Assembly: GCF_910591885.1 (NCBI RefSeq)
Contig: NC_063279.1
Location: 5,642,001-5,706,000 of the forward strand
Direction of reading: 5' to 3'
Length of the DNA: 64,000 nt
DNA from: Bombus terrestris
Taxonomy: Eukaryota > Arthropoda > Insecta > Hymenoptera > Apidae
Below are positions 1 to 12,700 of this stretch, in pieces (within the stretch, counting starts at the first letter, position 1; each line of letters begins with the position of its first letter). The notes below the pieces were generated by a model. The model searched no databases. It was not told the origin of the DNA and was given only the letters and a program-made list of their open reading frames with translations. Position numbers and translations under genes: made by a program.

Positions 1-81
1 GATTCTGTTTCTAGTGCAGAAGAAAGTGAGGGAAAATATGATCAATTTGAAACCAATGTTATTGCAATAGAAAATGAGTAA
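1..81 (+). CDS. 3' end of an unidentified gene (last 26 codons, partial)
   Basis: Frame 1 is open from the window edge to a TAA at 79-81 and reads an acidic, Ser/Glu-rich tail (DSVSSAEESEGKYDQFETNV, then IAIENE). The composition is unlike the Ile/Phe/Lys-rich random frames around it. Two AATAAA signals follow at once (119-124 and 147-152), as expected for a short 3' UTR. The product cannot be named from so little. If real, the gene runs convergently with the lectin gene, whose stop is at 746. The alternative is a chance open frame; the clean stop plus two poly(A) signals favour a real end only modestly. Confidence 0.45.
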   Translation, partial: DSVSSAEESEGKYDQFETNVIAIENE

Positions 82-118
82 ATTATGTTATATAATTATA
101 TATGTATAAGATTTGGTA

Positions 119-152
119 AATAAATAGCATTTTATAAATACCTACAAATAAA
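119..152 (+). terminator. Two AATAAA poly(A) signals after the partial gene
   Basis: AATAAA occurs at 119-124 and again at 147-152, 38 and 66 bases past the TAA at 79-81. Hexamers like this also arise by chance in AT-rich DNA, so the support is their position just behind a stop codon. Confidence 0.4.
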
Positions 153-745
153 GTTTATTCATAAATGTACAGAGTCTGTCTGCCAAATGTCTATTAATAA
201 ATATGTTTACATCATTAATTAACTGATACTGTAATTACAAATTAAACAGAATGTAAAATATAATTGATTTCTTTTGAAAAATGAGTGCAGGAAAAGTGCA
301 GCGACGAGACACATTTTAATAATATTCATGAACGCTTAATAAATATTTTTAATACATGTATAACATGTATATATAATTAGTGCAACAACTTTTGTATTAC
401 ATTGCAAGAAATAATTAAGTGCCTTTGAAAAATTCTGATCACAGTTCCTCAATAATATCTAAATTTATATAAGCATTTATATGTATATGAAACTTTGTGA
501 TCCAAATAATTAAATTTATATAAATTTTATATTCGATATAAAATGTTCCTTTCTTTTTGCAATCCAAATGAAAGGTAATGCTTTAATGCTGATAGGGAGC
601 TAATTCACATAAATAATATAAAATAAAATGTTCAACGATTATTTTTCTTTTGTTTTCTTTTTGTTTTAACTCGTGTTTCGTCTAAGCTGCAAGAGAAACG
701 GATAAAACAGGTGCTGATGACGCGAATTATTCATTCACGAGGCCT
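153..745. other. Intergenic stretch between convergent genes
   Basis: AT-rich DNA with no credible reading frame. It should hold the 3' UTR of the minus-strand lectin gene, which ends at 746. A TTTAAT at 582-587 (ATTAAA on the minus strand) is the only nearby candidate poly(A) variant I noticed. Confidence 0.5.
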
Positions 746-3700
746 TTAAACGCGGATGTTGGGGTTGGTACTGGCCACGTAGTTCAAAAGTTCTTCGGAG
801 TCCTCGCAGACAAATGGTTTCTGGTGATAGCAAGCCACATCGTGCCAGCTGATTCCATCTTTGTAAACGTTGTTTAGGATGGACATGCAAGATTCACTGG
901 TGCCATTTATGTCGAATTCAGCGTTGTCCGGTTGTCTGACCTTCTTGTGTCCAGTTTGAGACCATGGATTGAAGGACCAACCTTCGGGGATTTGATTTGT
1001 TGGCGCCATCTTCTTTCTGTTGGCTGACCAGAACCAACCATAGAGGGCTTTGGGTTCGAGATCACGACGATTCTCGCAGCCTTTGAAGTCGCAGAGACGT
1101 CCAGATGTCCAGATGTAAGGAACATCGTCTATGAAAAAATAATTTATTAATTTTTATGAAAGAAATGATTAATACATAACTTTATTATACAGATTATGCA
1201 ATTCTTTGGTATGTTTTTTCTGATAGGTAAAGAGCTGTAATCTTTTCCCGAAGGAAACTAATATTCAAGTGAAATCTATACTGTGAAAGCTGAAAATTAT
1301 GGTATAATATTTTACGAACTTTTTTCTATTTTCATTTTAAGTATATTCCAAGTATAATGAAATATGGAAAATTTTGCATTATTTTTCTAGAATCTTATAA
1401 TTTTAGTCATAGATTTACGATTTTCGTAAAAAAGTACTTCTTTAAAAATTTCTGCTTAAATTTTCTACAGGTTAGAAAACAATATAATTTATAAAAGGTT
1501 TTCGCTTTTCTCATCCAAAGGACAACCTTCGAAAAAATAACCGCATTTTAATATCGGTAGAAATATTAACATAGATGAGTTTCAGATCATATTACTTCGT
1601 GGCAAGAGACATATGCGGTCGAAATGATTGATGCGTTCCGTGATGCAACTGTGTATGTATATAAGAAGATGAGATTCCTCAGCCTCAACCCACTTAAAGA
1701 TCCTTCGTTTTGCCTTGAAGATTCTGTTGTTAACTCGTTAACTCGGAGATTCTAACTTCTCGACAACGAATGGAAATTGTATCTGCACTTGCGAAAACAA
1801 TTAGTTGTATGCAAATGAGCCACAAACAAATTTCAACGTGTGTATTTTTATTGATTCAAATATTTCATCTGTGATGGGATAATTGACCACAGCTAATAGA
1901 TCAATAGACGATCACTAAATTCTCTCGATCCTTCTTTCTTGTTTCTCAAAATATTTGATTCAATAAAAAAAAAAAAAGGGGGGGAACTATTTTTGCAGAC
2001 ATGTCTACTATAAAATTTAAATATTTTGTTCTTATTTTTTATGAGTTTCAAAAAAAGAAAAAAAAAGAAGAATAATTTTAACTACGGTGAAGTTAATTTA
2101 TGCATTTATAGAAAACTTTCAAGCGCAACAAATATCCAGAATACGTATAATATACAAAGATATACAAAATAGCTAGAATAAAATATTTACTACAATATTT
2201 AGTCGACGATACAAATTTTTATTTAAATTCTGTTTCTTTAATTATCTCCACAAGAGACACGAATTTACATAAAAATACTCGGTCCATATAATAATTAATT
2301 GCGTAATTGTAAGATTCGCCTTTATGGTTCGTTGAATAACCAATAGACTCTTCTCGTCCTCGTTCCGTGAAATATCCGTTAGATCAAAATATGTATTTTC
2401 ACGACATTGTTCTTGTAATAAGTAACCATAAAACTGATTAGTCTTTCACTTTCTTCAATCGTGAGGAAACACTATGGCCGAAGACGCGATGTTACAAGCC
2501 ACTTAACGCGAAGTCGAAGAACCATCGTCTCACGGCAATGGATCATTTGTTTCGAAATTTCTATGCTATCTAGCTGGCTAAAGAACGAAAGCTACGCTGG
2601 GTAATAAATTGTAAACGATCCTGACTGCTTCTGTGTTCCTTGGTACCGATTTTATCTCCGTGGTTGTAGAACTTTCTAAGCCTGACGTTAAAGAAATGGA
2701 TTTATACCTTCCTACGCGTTTCTGCCGACACGTAAAATTTAATAACTATGTACATACCGTTGTATGAGATTACTATTAGGTACACTTCTCGTTTAACTTA
2801 ACTACCGATTATTGCTCAAATTCACGTAATTGACGGTGGTATTCGTTTCTCGAATCCATCCATGCTGTTTTAAGGCGAACTACGTTGAAACTCGTTACCG
2901 GATCTTATAATTTATTTCGTGCAAGCGATTGTTAATCATTTTTGTCAAAATCATTTAGCTGAACGCGAAAATGAACGAAGTCAAAACGATGCTAGCTAAA
3001 ACAAAAGGAAAAGTAAAATTGTCTGCTATAAAATAGATCAATTAACAGGTTCGTTATACGAAAACCACAAGAGAGAATAGAAGTACACGTTTAGCTGTAA
3101 AATAAAATAAAATGTACGAGTTACTTAGGTTTAAGAAGAGTATAAAAAATTCCTCGTTGCTATACGTGATCTTTTGCCTCAATTTTATCCTAAGGTTTTT
3201 CTCAAAGTATTAAAAATTTTGTTTACATAAAATATAAGAATTTTATTCGACGCGCAAAAGTTCGAATATCGTAGTACAAAAGAAAATACAATTAAATTTA
3301 TTGATTTCCTGATTTTAACGTTACTCCGTGACTAGATAATAGGAGTTTAATATAACAGATTTGAAAAGGAAAACAATCTATCATACGCAGACTCTTTTGA
3401 AAATAGCCGACCAAGCTAGCACGACCAAACGTATCGTTTCATGTCTTCAAAGTATTCGCGAGGGTTTCAAAATTTTCTAATCGAGTTCGAACCTATTCGT
3501 AATATGTTTGATTTTATCTTCGTTTCATACGTTTCACACGTGACATACGAGAATTGCTGTAATATACTTGAACTTTGCACAGCTTCTTCTTCCTTACGTT
3601 CCTGCGAATACGCGTGAAAGGATCAGAAATGTTACGAAATGAAAATCACGCGAAACAGTGACAACAAAGAAAAAAGTCGAAGAGAAGAGGAGAGAAGAGA

Positions 3701-6700
3701 AGAGAAGAGTTAATAGCGATGCAATTAGGATATATATCGAATCCGTACGAAACCGAAGGTAAACGCGTTTCGTGTTCACGCGTGAATCGTTCGCGAAACG
3801 TGTCTGTGCGTCGTGCGTTAATGAATCATTTTTATTCTTGTAATCGTTGCCTCGAGATTATTCAACCGATTCAATGGAACACCTCGTTTTTCCTCATGAA
3901 TAAACAAGTACACGTCGATAGAAATTTTTTCTTCTGCGAATCGATCTTCCTCGAATCACAGCGAAAGAAATCTTTTGAAAAGTCGACTCGAATACGAAGA
4001 AATTCCAACTTAACTTCGAAATGAATCTTTATTTTATTTCTAACGTTTCTTCCTTCTCTTTCCCCTGTATGAATATTAACGACGTTTCAATTGTACATAT
4101 ATAAGTGTGTATATATATTGTATAATAACGCACATATAATAACTATACATATATGTACATAATTATTGAGCTGTAGATTCATTTATAGGAAATTTGAAGC
4201 TGCAGAAATGCACATAAATACGTAAAATACTTAAAATATAATATTCGAAGGCGATATTTAGCAAGTAAAGCGATTCTTCAAGCAGATTTCATTTCTGGAA
4301 TTCTATTTATAAAAGTGAATTTATAAAAGAATTTCCATGAATATCCGCAATTTAATAATCGTCAGCGATCATGATTTAGAATAGTAGAACGCCTGACTTC
4401 ATCTCTTTATTCTAAGCTTTACCTTACGTCTTCTATTTTATAAAATATTTCAAAAATTTATCTTATTTATACTACTATATTTCTACTCGCGAAGCATCTC
4501 AAGAATGAAAATCGCTTACTTTGTTGAATGAGTCTGAAGATTAAGTTGTTCTCGTCTTGAGTTTCCATCGACACGAGGTCCATGCAGTACTCTCTGCAGA
4601 TGTTCCTAGCGTCTAACCAATCCACCCTCTGGTTTGCGTGAGCCGGAACGTGCCCGCTATAGAAATAATTGTGCCCTCTGTAGTTGAATTCTCTCGGTCC
4701 TGCGAATTGCAAATAGAAAATTAATCCGCCGAACGAAAGACAAAGGTTCTTGAAGAGATTGGCTTTTATTAATTCTTATCAGATCTTTTCAAGCGACGCA
4801 TAAGTGTGGTAATCTCGTACGATAAGTTCTAGCACTTTACGGTATCTCGACGCTTAATTGCGATCCTTTTATCGAAAAACAAAAAAAAAAAAAAAAAAGA
4901 AAAAAAGATATAAACTGATACCAAGAATGATGATATATCAAGATCTGACTACGTAGAGTTGCGGAGTTTTCTTCGAGAAGAAACAGAGAAAGAGAGAGAA
5001 AAAAAGGAAATCGTTCACGATATTCAATTATGTTTGTCGTGTAATAATGTATATAAACGGCGTGGATCTGTAATCGGGGAATGTGATTATCGTCCGGTTA
5101 AATGTCAATGGTCTTACAATTTTTCACGTTACACGTTGATTATGCAGGAATGCCTCTCTCGTCGACGATTTACGATGTGCGTCTCATTATGAGAGCCTAA
5201 CGTTCTGATTGCGAAAGGGTTGCTCGTATTCAACGGTAATATTACAGGCTATTGCTTATTTCATCTATGTTCTTTCTCGAGTATCACCGATCTCAAATTA
5301 ACCAATCCGTGATCTCTACGAATAATAATCAAGGCTTTCCACCGATACAACGACCAACCAACTAATAATATCAATGTGTCGACAAGTTACATTCGGATTT
5401 CTTTTCCATAGATTTACGAGTTATCGCGTCTATTGGTAGGCAGATCGACCGTAGTTAATTCGTATAATTTGTAAAATGTAATGTATAACTTTATCAATTT
5501 TATTACCATGCTTGTCGTCGTTCTTCGAAGGAATTTATCATCATCGATTATTTATAACTCGCGACTCGTAAAGTTTTGCTAATCGTGTTACATGCATAGA
5601 GCAAGAGGCTGGGAAACTTCTTCGAAAACAATTTTTTCTTTTTTTTTTCGCCATTTAAGTATTCGCTTAAGTACATCGTTTATCTTGAATATCAGGTAAA
5701 ATCCTATAATTTACCTATAAAAGTCGAAGAGCGTTGCTGAAAAAGTCACTAGACCTCGTCGAATTATTGCCAAGACTAATATCCTAAATTCCAGCTATTA
5801 AAATCGATTATGTCGGAACCTGTTATTTCAGAAGTTGCGGACACACCATAAACCAGTGCGTATGTATTATTACGTATTTACTACGCGTTTCATCGCCTGT
5901 AATGCTGCAAGGAGAGGCATGATCGATGCGCGCGAACACGGCTCCTCTTCACCGACGTGTAATCCTGTGTAATCTCATTGTTGCAAAAATAGCCGTCGAA
6001 CGAGAAGAACGAAAGGGAAAGATAAGAAAAAACAGAAGAATTAACTAAATTGCACGTTCCTTCTGACATATCACGGAAGAGAAAAATCTCACGGTGAATG
6101 TCATGTGGCTAGTTTCTTCTGAATGATTCCCAAGCAGGAATCAATCGGTTGTTACATCGGGAATCGAGGCTACGACGCGTTCCCCTTTCAGAAACGAACG
6201 ATGATTCTAATACCTCTGCTAGAACGTCGATTGGCTTAACGTCAAAGTGCTGTCACGAGTTTCGACAAGAAGTTTCTACAAGGAGATCATGATCTCAGCG
6301 ACGTCCACGCGGATAGTCAAATAAACGTAGCAGCTATCCTTGAACATTTGGCATTTAACAATTCGTGGTTCCTGAGATTCTTGATCGACCGTAGGAAATA
6401 TGGATTTTTAATCGTCGATTAACTTTCGAAACGTGTAGCTTTTTCATAGAAATATAGATTTTGTATTCATTCTGGCAACGTATAGTTTGATCTGTATCAT
6501 GCAGTTTTCGTCAAATTATTATATTATAAACGAACGCATTCTTGAACATTTAGTATTTAGCATTTCTTGGTTCTTAAGATTTTTGTTTAGTTTCAGAGAT
6601 GGCTCTTTCCATGTTTCGTGTATTCTTTTCTTTTTACTGAAATTACTACTATTTTATTTACCATATACTATATTTATATTATATTTACTATATATATCTG

Positions 6701-9700
6701 ATTATTTACTACAAAGAAAAAGAGAAGAAGCTCTCCGTTCAATCTACGTTATATCGAACCAAAGGAGACAATTATTTCCAGCGTCAGAGTATGAGTAATT
6801 GATATGTTAATTAGATGCCTTTGGAATCACCCATCTGTAATAAGCATATTTTTAAATTCATATATTTTCTCATCTCGTGACAGTTCGAAAGATGTATCAC
6901 TTGTATTTACGTAATTTCAGGGAATTTCGTGTAACTGAATTCAATAACTAGGAATATTTCGATGACGAAACTTGTATTACGCGAATGGTTAATAAAATTT
7001 GAATTTCGTCGAATTAATTTACATAGCTTAATAATTCGAGCGTATTGCTCGGATCTAACTCGATTCTAAAGAAAACTTAAGCTCAGCCGATGTTATGCCG
7101 CGAGAAGATTAAAAATACCGCATGCAGAATTTCAAACGGGAGTTACGAATCAGCAAGGAAATATTGAATTTTAAAGACATCTTGCCTCGAGTTTCCCTTT
7201 TTTCGCGTGATTTTCCTGCGCTAAGTTGTGCGGTGAATGTTGCTAACAACGACCGTAAAAACAATTACGATATCGTATACGATCAAGTCTATCGTACGTT
7301 TCATAATATTCGAGAAATTATTTCCGCTATTTGTAACTCGAGTTTTCCTTCCTTTTAGTTTCCCAATGGCAATGAATTTGTTTCATCTATGAATAATCGA
7401 AAGAAACGTTCACCTTTGTACATTTTATTATCATCTCTATCATCTTGACGAGTTTTCCGCCTGCCAACACGTTTTTCTGTGTCCGCGTTTACAAATTCCA
7501 ATTACTTTGATCGCATCAATCGATATCGATCGAATAGGCAAATTTCATTAATGATTACTCGTTGACCGAGATTAACTTCTTTAGAAGACTAATAAAACTA
7601 CTTGGCATCATAATTATCGAATACACGTAGATACGTCGTCTAACAAAATTAAAAATCGAATTAAATAAAGCGAATTAAATAATCAGAATTTTTGATAACG
7701 AACTTATTACTTAGCCTAAAGCAATCGAAAGAATACTAACAAATAAGATGATAAATATTTAACACCGACATACGTATACAGCCGCTAAAAGATGGTAAAA
7801 CAAAGGTTAAACAAAAGTGACATTAAACAAAGTGCATTTCACAAGTTGTATTTCCTTGTTTTCATACGATCGTGTGTTTGCATCTGATAGACGTTTACGA
7901 GAAAAAAAATTGATCTCCCTCTTCGTCTTTCTTCGCTTTTCTCCTGTACTCGCAATTAACGATCGTTATATCACCGTTCATTAAACATTTATGCGCCTTT
8001 AGAAACACTCGCACGTTTCACCATTGTGTCAAGGAACTTCTGACGGTAATCTTTGAATCGTCCGCGCAATTCTGTTGTTTTCGACTCTACTAACGGTGTT
8101 TCTGCAGCATCAGTTATATTTATATAAAGAATCTATTCCTAGGAATATAAGATCGTAAAAAATGTGCTTTTCGAATTGCATATATTACATAAAATATCGT
8201 AATTCGTATTTATTTGAATTTGTTGTTCTCGTTCGTTACTATCGATAATAATATTCAATATTATTTAGTGTTATTAATAATTGCTTTTCGTAAACCGATG
8301 TGACAAAGGCTCTGTGATAAAATATCTTTTTCGCTGGGAGAATTATATATCAAATTACTGCGTTCTTTCGAACGTACTGCATATGAATACAGATAGATGT
8401 AAATATATGATTTTATTATTTCTTTCAAAATGGAATTCTTAAAAAATCCAGCATACCGCTTCTGATCTCATTTTTAATATTATAAGCCTATTTTTCAAAC
8501 ATCTTATTTAAGATATAATTTTTGAAATTCCGTCTCCTTTGTTACGTACTAAAAAGATCATTAGTCGAACGCAAGAAGCGGTTTGTACAGCGCTTCGTTC
8601 ATTGTCTAAGGCTAAGCACCTTAATGCATTAACATCCTCGTCGTTACCATCGTCAGTCGAATGGTAACTCACGAAATTAATTATGACCTTTCTACAGTAA
8701 AAATGTATGTGAGAATGAATGGTCTTGCTGAGTAAAGTTGGACGTTGGTTGTTCAAAGTTAATAACTCTGAAACACAATGTTAATTCGTATAATAGCGAA
8801 TCGCAATGGCAGATTGGGAAAGATCTAATGATTGATGAACGTAATCTTTCGTAGCAAGTGAAGTTAATCAGAATACTACAGCAGTATACTGTTCATACAT
8901 TAAGAGAAAAACGCAAAGCCGGAACTTCGTTCTAAGGCAATAGGCGAGAAGTGTGTGTAATAAATAACAAATAAATAATACTGTTCTAAAGAGTTTAGAA
9001 TTGAAAATATCCATCGTGAGGTTTTCGCGAGAACGTTAATTAAATGTTTGCGTAAAAAGAAGAAAAAAAAAAATTAAAAGAAGCAGAAGATGCAGGGAAA
9101 TCTGGTTCCCAAATTTTTCACTATTTTTATATCTTTTTTTGATAAGTCTTTAAAGTGGTAAAATTTGTAAGCTATTGCAAAATATACGAATTACATTAAA
9201 AAATATTTATCCTCGTTCGCAGCACATGCGACTATCCGTTTAATAATAGAAAACAGATTTATCTCATTTGGTTGTCAATCATACGCAAGTAAATAGCCAA
9301 TTTAGGGCGGAGAAAGCGGAATTTATTAATCGAGGGACAGTAGAAATCTGTTATTTTTTACGCCCACTTCCGCCATGACTTATCGATCATATTTGCATGC
9401 GAAGTCTTTTGTTCGACGCCAGTACGATTTACGTTGCTCTTCAAACAGGTATTTTTTTTCTTTTATCTATGTAAAAAATTGTATCTATTTTATTTCTCCT
9501 CTTTTTTTTATTTTTATTTTTTTTTTTGATCAGGTAACAGCAACGAAGAAGATAATATTTTCAAAAATACTAAAAAATATATTTCAATCGAATAAATTTA
9601 AATAAAGGAGACAACATTATACACGGTTTGTCTGTATCGAATTTTATCTTGCGTAACGTTTAGAATTCCCAATAATTGCATCAGATCAAACACGATTCAA

Positions 9701-12700
9701 TATAGCTATTTCAAAATAACATTTAGACGATCGGTAACATCTACGATTTCATGACAAGCTATACACGACTAACTGTGCTATTTGCCGCCTTCGGAATATT
9801 TATCCATGGGATTATAAAAAGAAGAAAAAGAGAAGAAGAAAAATGACGAAAGAATAATATGAATGACAGCAAGAGGCTTCTTGTAAGATTTTTAAAGTGG
9901 TTCTTCACACACGAGGAGCTCCAATGGAATGGAAAGCTCTCACTTTCACGTGTCACGACCTGCACGTGTTTCACGGCAGAGTCACCCAAACGTTTCCAGA
10001 AACGTATAATTTATGCCAATGAAATGGTTAATATTTACGGATCGTATTTGAGCGTGACGCGCGCAAGATGTAGTTGCCATTTCTCGAAAAGGAGAAAAGA
10101 AAGCACGTTGGACACGCGTCGTTTTCAAATAAACGTACTTAATGAATTCGATACGAAGGATTTTATGCGTATAGCGAATATTTTATATTTATGATTCTAC
10201 AGTTGTTAGTGAAACAGTTGAATAAATTTTGCAATGTTTCTAGAAGAAGAAAATTGACACGATCAGAAAAGGCTCGGGATGCTCAATCTTTCCAGACAGA
10301 AACAAAACGAAAAGGAATAATATTCTTGTAACAATTCTTTGTGAATGACTGTGAAGAAAATACGAACGAAGGACGAAGAGTTAGAAGGAAATGTGAAAAA
10401 TTAATTTTGGAAATGTTAATCGACTAAAATGCAAGTAGGATGTATAAAACAGTACTTGTAAAAAATGTATAATTGTAAAAATGCAATTTTTCACCGGAGA
10501 ATTTCAATTTATTTATGGAGAAGGTATTATACTAATTGTTAAATTTACTTGTCATCCAAATTTCTAATATTTTAGATTTAATATTTCAACATACTGTTAA
10601 CTATGAATTAAACATTTTCATAATCTATGCGCAATCGAATGTCATAAATAAATGACGAACATTGGATATAAAAGTTGTTTTGATCGAAGGTGCGAGGAAA
10701 ACGAAAGCCAAGCCGGAGGTGAAACTTTTTCTTGATAATTCGACTTAATGGGTGGAGATTACTTGAGATTCGATTCGAGACTCGTCAGCGACAGAGAATA
10801 AGAGATTTCCTTTTTCTTCGGCTTCTTCTGCAGCTATAACCAATCGGACGTGTAACTTTGTTTGAAAATAAATTGATAAACGATGCGTGCAACACGACAT
10901 TGTAATTTATCATGCTTTGCTGCTATATTATTTATTCGATCGGATACGCTGTTATTTGGGGTTGAATAAAGGTCGAATAAAGGTCAAAATTGTACTCCTT
11001 TTGTACTGCTTGCGTAATAAAAAATAGTTCTATAAAAATAGTACTTTCTTTTATACTTATAATCTTATAATTGTTGTATTCGCATCGATATAAAAATCTA
11101 ACGTATCTTTAAAAATTAACGTGCGCATGGAATATGAAAAATTTCGAAGAAACGAGGAGAAAAAGTACGTATTAAATATTCTATTCGTGAAATATCTAAA
11201 ATTTTGAAATTTTTGTACAAAATGACATACAGCGATTGGAAGAAGTTATTCGTTTCATGCAAAAGTGTAAAATAACAGAAACTTTGTATCTTTGTGAGCA
11301 ACTTTTAAGATAATCAGCCTAATCGACGAAGAAAAATAGAAATATCCCATGTGAATTCACCGAATTGGACGTTTTACTGGAAACCAGGATCAGCGTGAAG
11401 AAAGACGTGAACTATCGTTAAAGAGCGGTCATTATACGCGGGCATAACGAGCAACAGTGAAATTATCTCTGTGGCATGTTGTTGTTTCGTTTCGCAACAA
11501 TTCTTGACATTTTCATAGCGGCAGAGCATCGGCCTTTTGTGAGCTTGTCAGTTGGACAATCTTACCAGCTACGATATTACGACACCTGATTGGTCAGCCG
11601 CACTGTCATAAGATAATTTAACGACAATTTGTTAGCCGCGGACCAGTAATGTTTCATAATTTTGATTAAGAACCATTTTAATCATCGGACTCCTCGGTTG
11701 TGTTCAACGATTCAATTTTTAATTCCCAGCCCGACTAAAGAGCATTTTATACCGTAAGAATGACAATTTCTTATAGGGGCACGATTGTTATGCGTGTTAT
11801 GTCTTTTAAACATTATTTTATACATTTATATTGTTTTTACTTTTTGTTTTAATTAAAAATTTATGGTCGCATACAGCATCTAAAGTTATCAATAACCACT
11901 GCGAGAATAGCTTTGTTTCTTTAAAAAGAAATGAGTTGTTATACGTGTTACATTAACTGCATACTTTATCAATTTTTAGTATCAAATCTAGCAAATCGGT
12001 ATATTTTTGGAATTATTAAAAAGATGTTAAGTTTCGTTAATCATTAATCAATATTAAATTCTCACAGCTAAATGACCTATTGCTCGAGATGATTTCATCG
12101 ATGTAGCACGTGACTCGAGTTTCTTATTGTTACTAACATGGAAAGTGGATGCAACTGTAGATAATCGAACATTCCAGTCGAACATTATTATAATCCAACA
12201 TTACGACACTAATACCTTTCACGTGATTAAATACCGTGGAAATAGGATTACTACGAAATTTCGATCGATATGATCATAAGGGAATAACAACCAATACTCG
12301 TCAAATTAGTCTGTCTGCAGTAAAGTATTTCTAACGTTAAATAACGTGTATTGGAAATGTTATTTAATCAACCAAGGTAACTCGACGTTTTTAATATTAT
12401 ACCTGTCGCGAGGCGTATTAAAATGGTAATAAAATGGAAATTAAATAAAAATGAAAAACTTGTATTTAGTATAGAATAGAAATAAAAATATAACGAAGAA
12501 CGAACATTTTTACATAATAACGATAAATGTATACACGGTGGCTATATGCGAACTTTGACAGTATTTAAATGTTAATACATACACAAATGCATAGATACTT
12601 TGTCTCGATAATTTGCATTATCTGTTACATCCAATCAAGAGTAAGTGTCAGTGATCATACAGATGAAAAGTTGTAGCAAATTTTATGTCTCATAAAAATT

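Noticed and set aside
3483..3500. tRNA box-B-like GGTTCGAAC on the minus strand
   Set aside because: No box A at the right distance and no cloverleaf could be drawn.
9859..10194. 111-codon plus-strand frame within the lectin intron
   Set aside because: No family resemblance, no poly(A) or promoter context, and an overlapping frame on the other strand.
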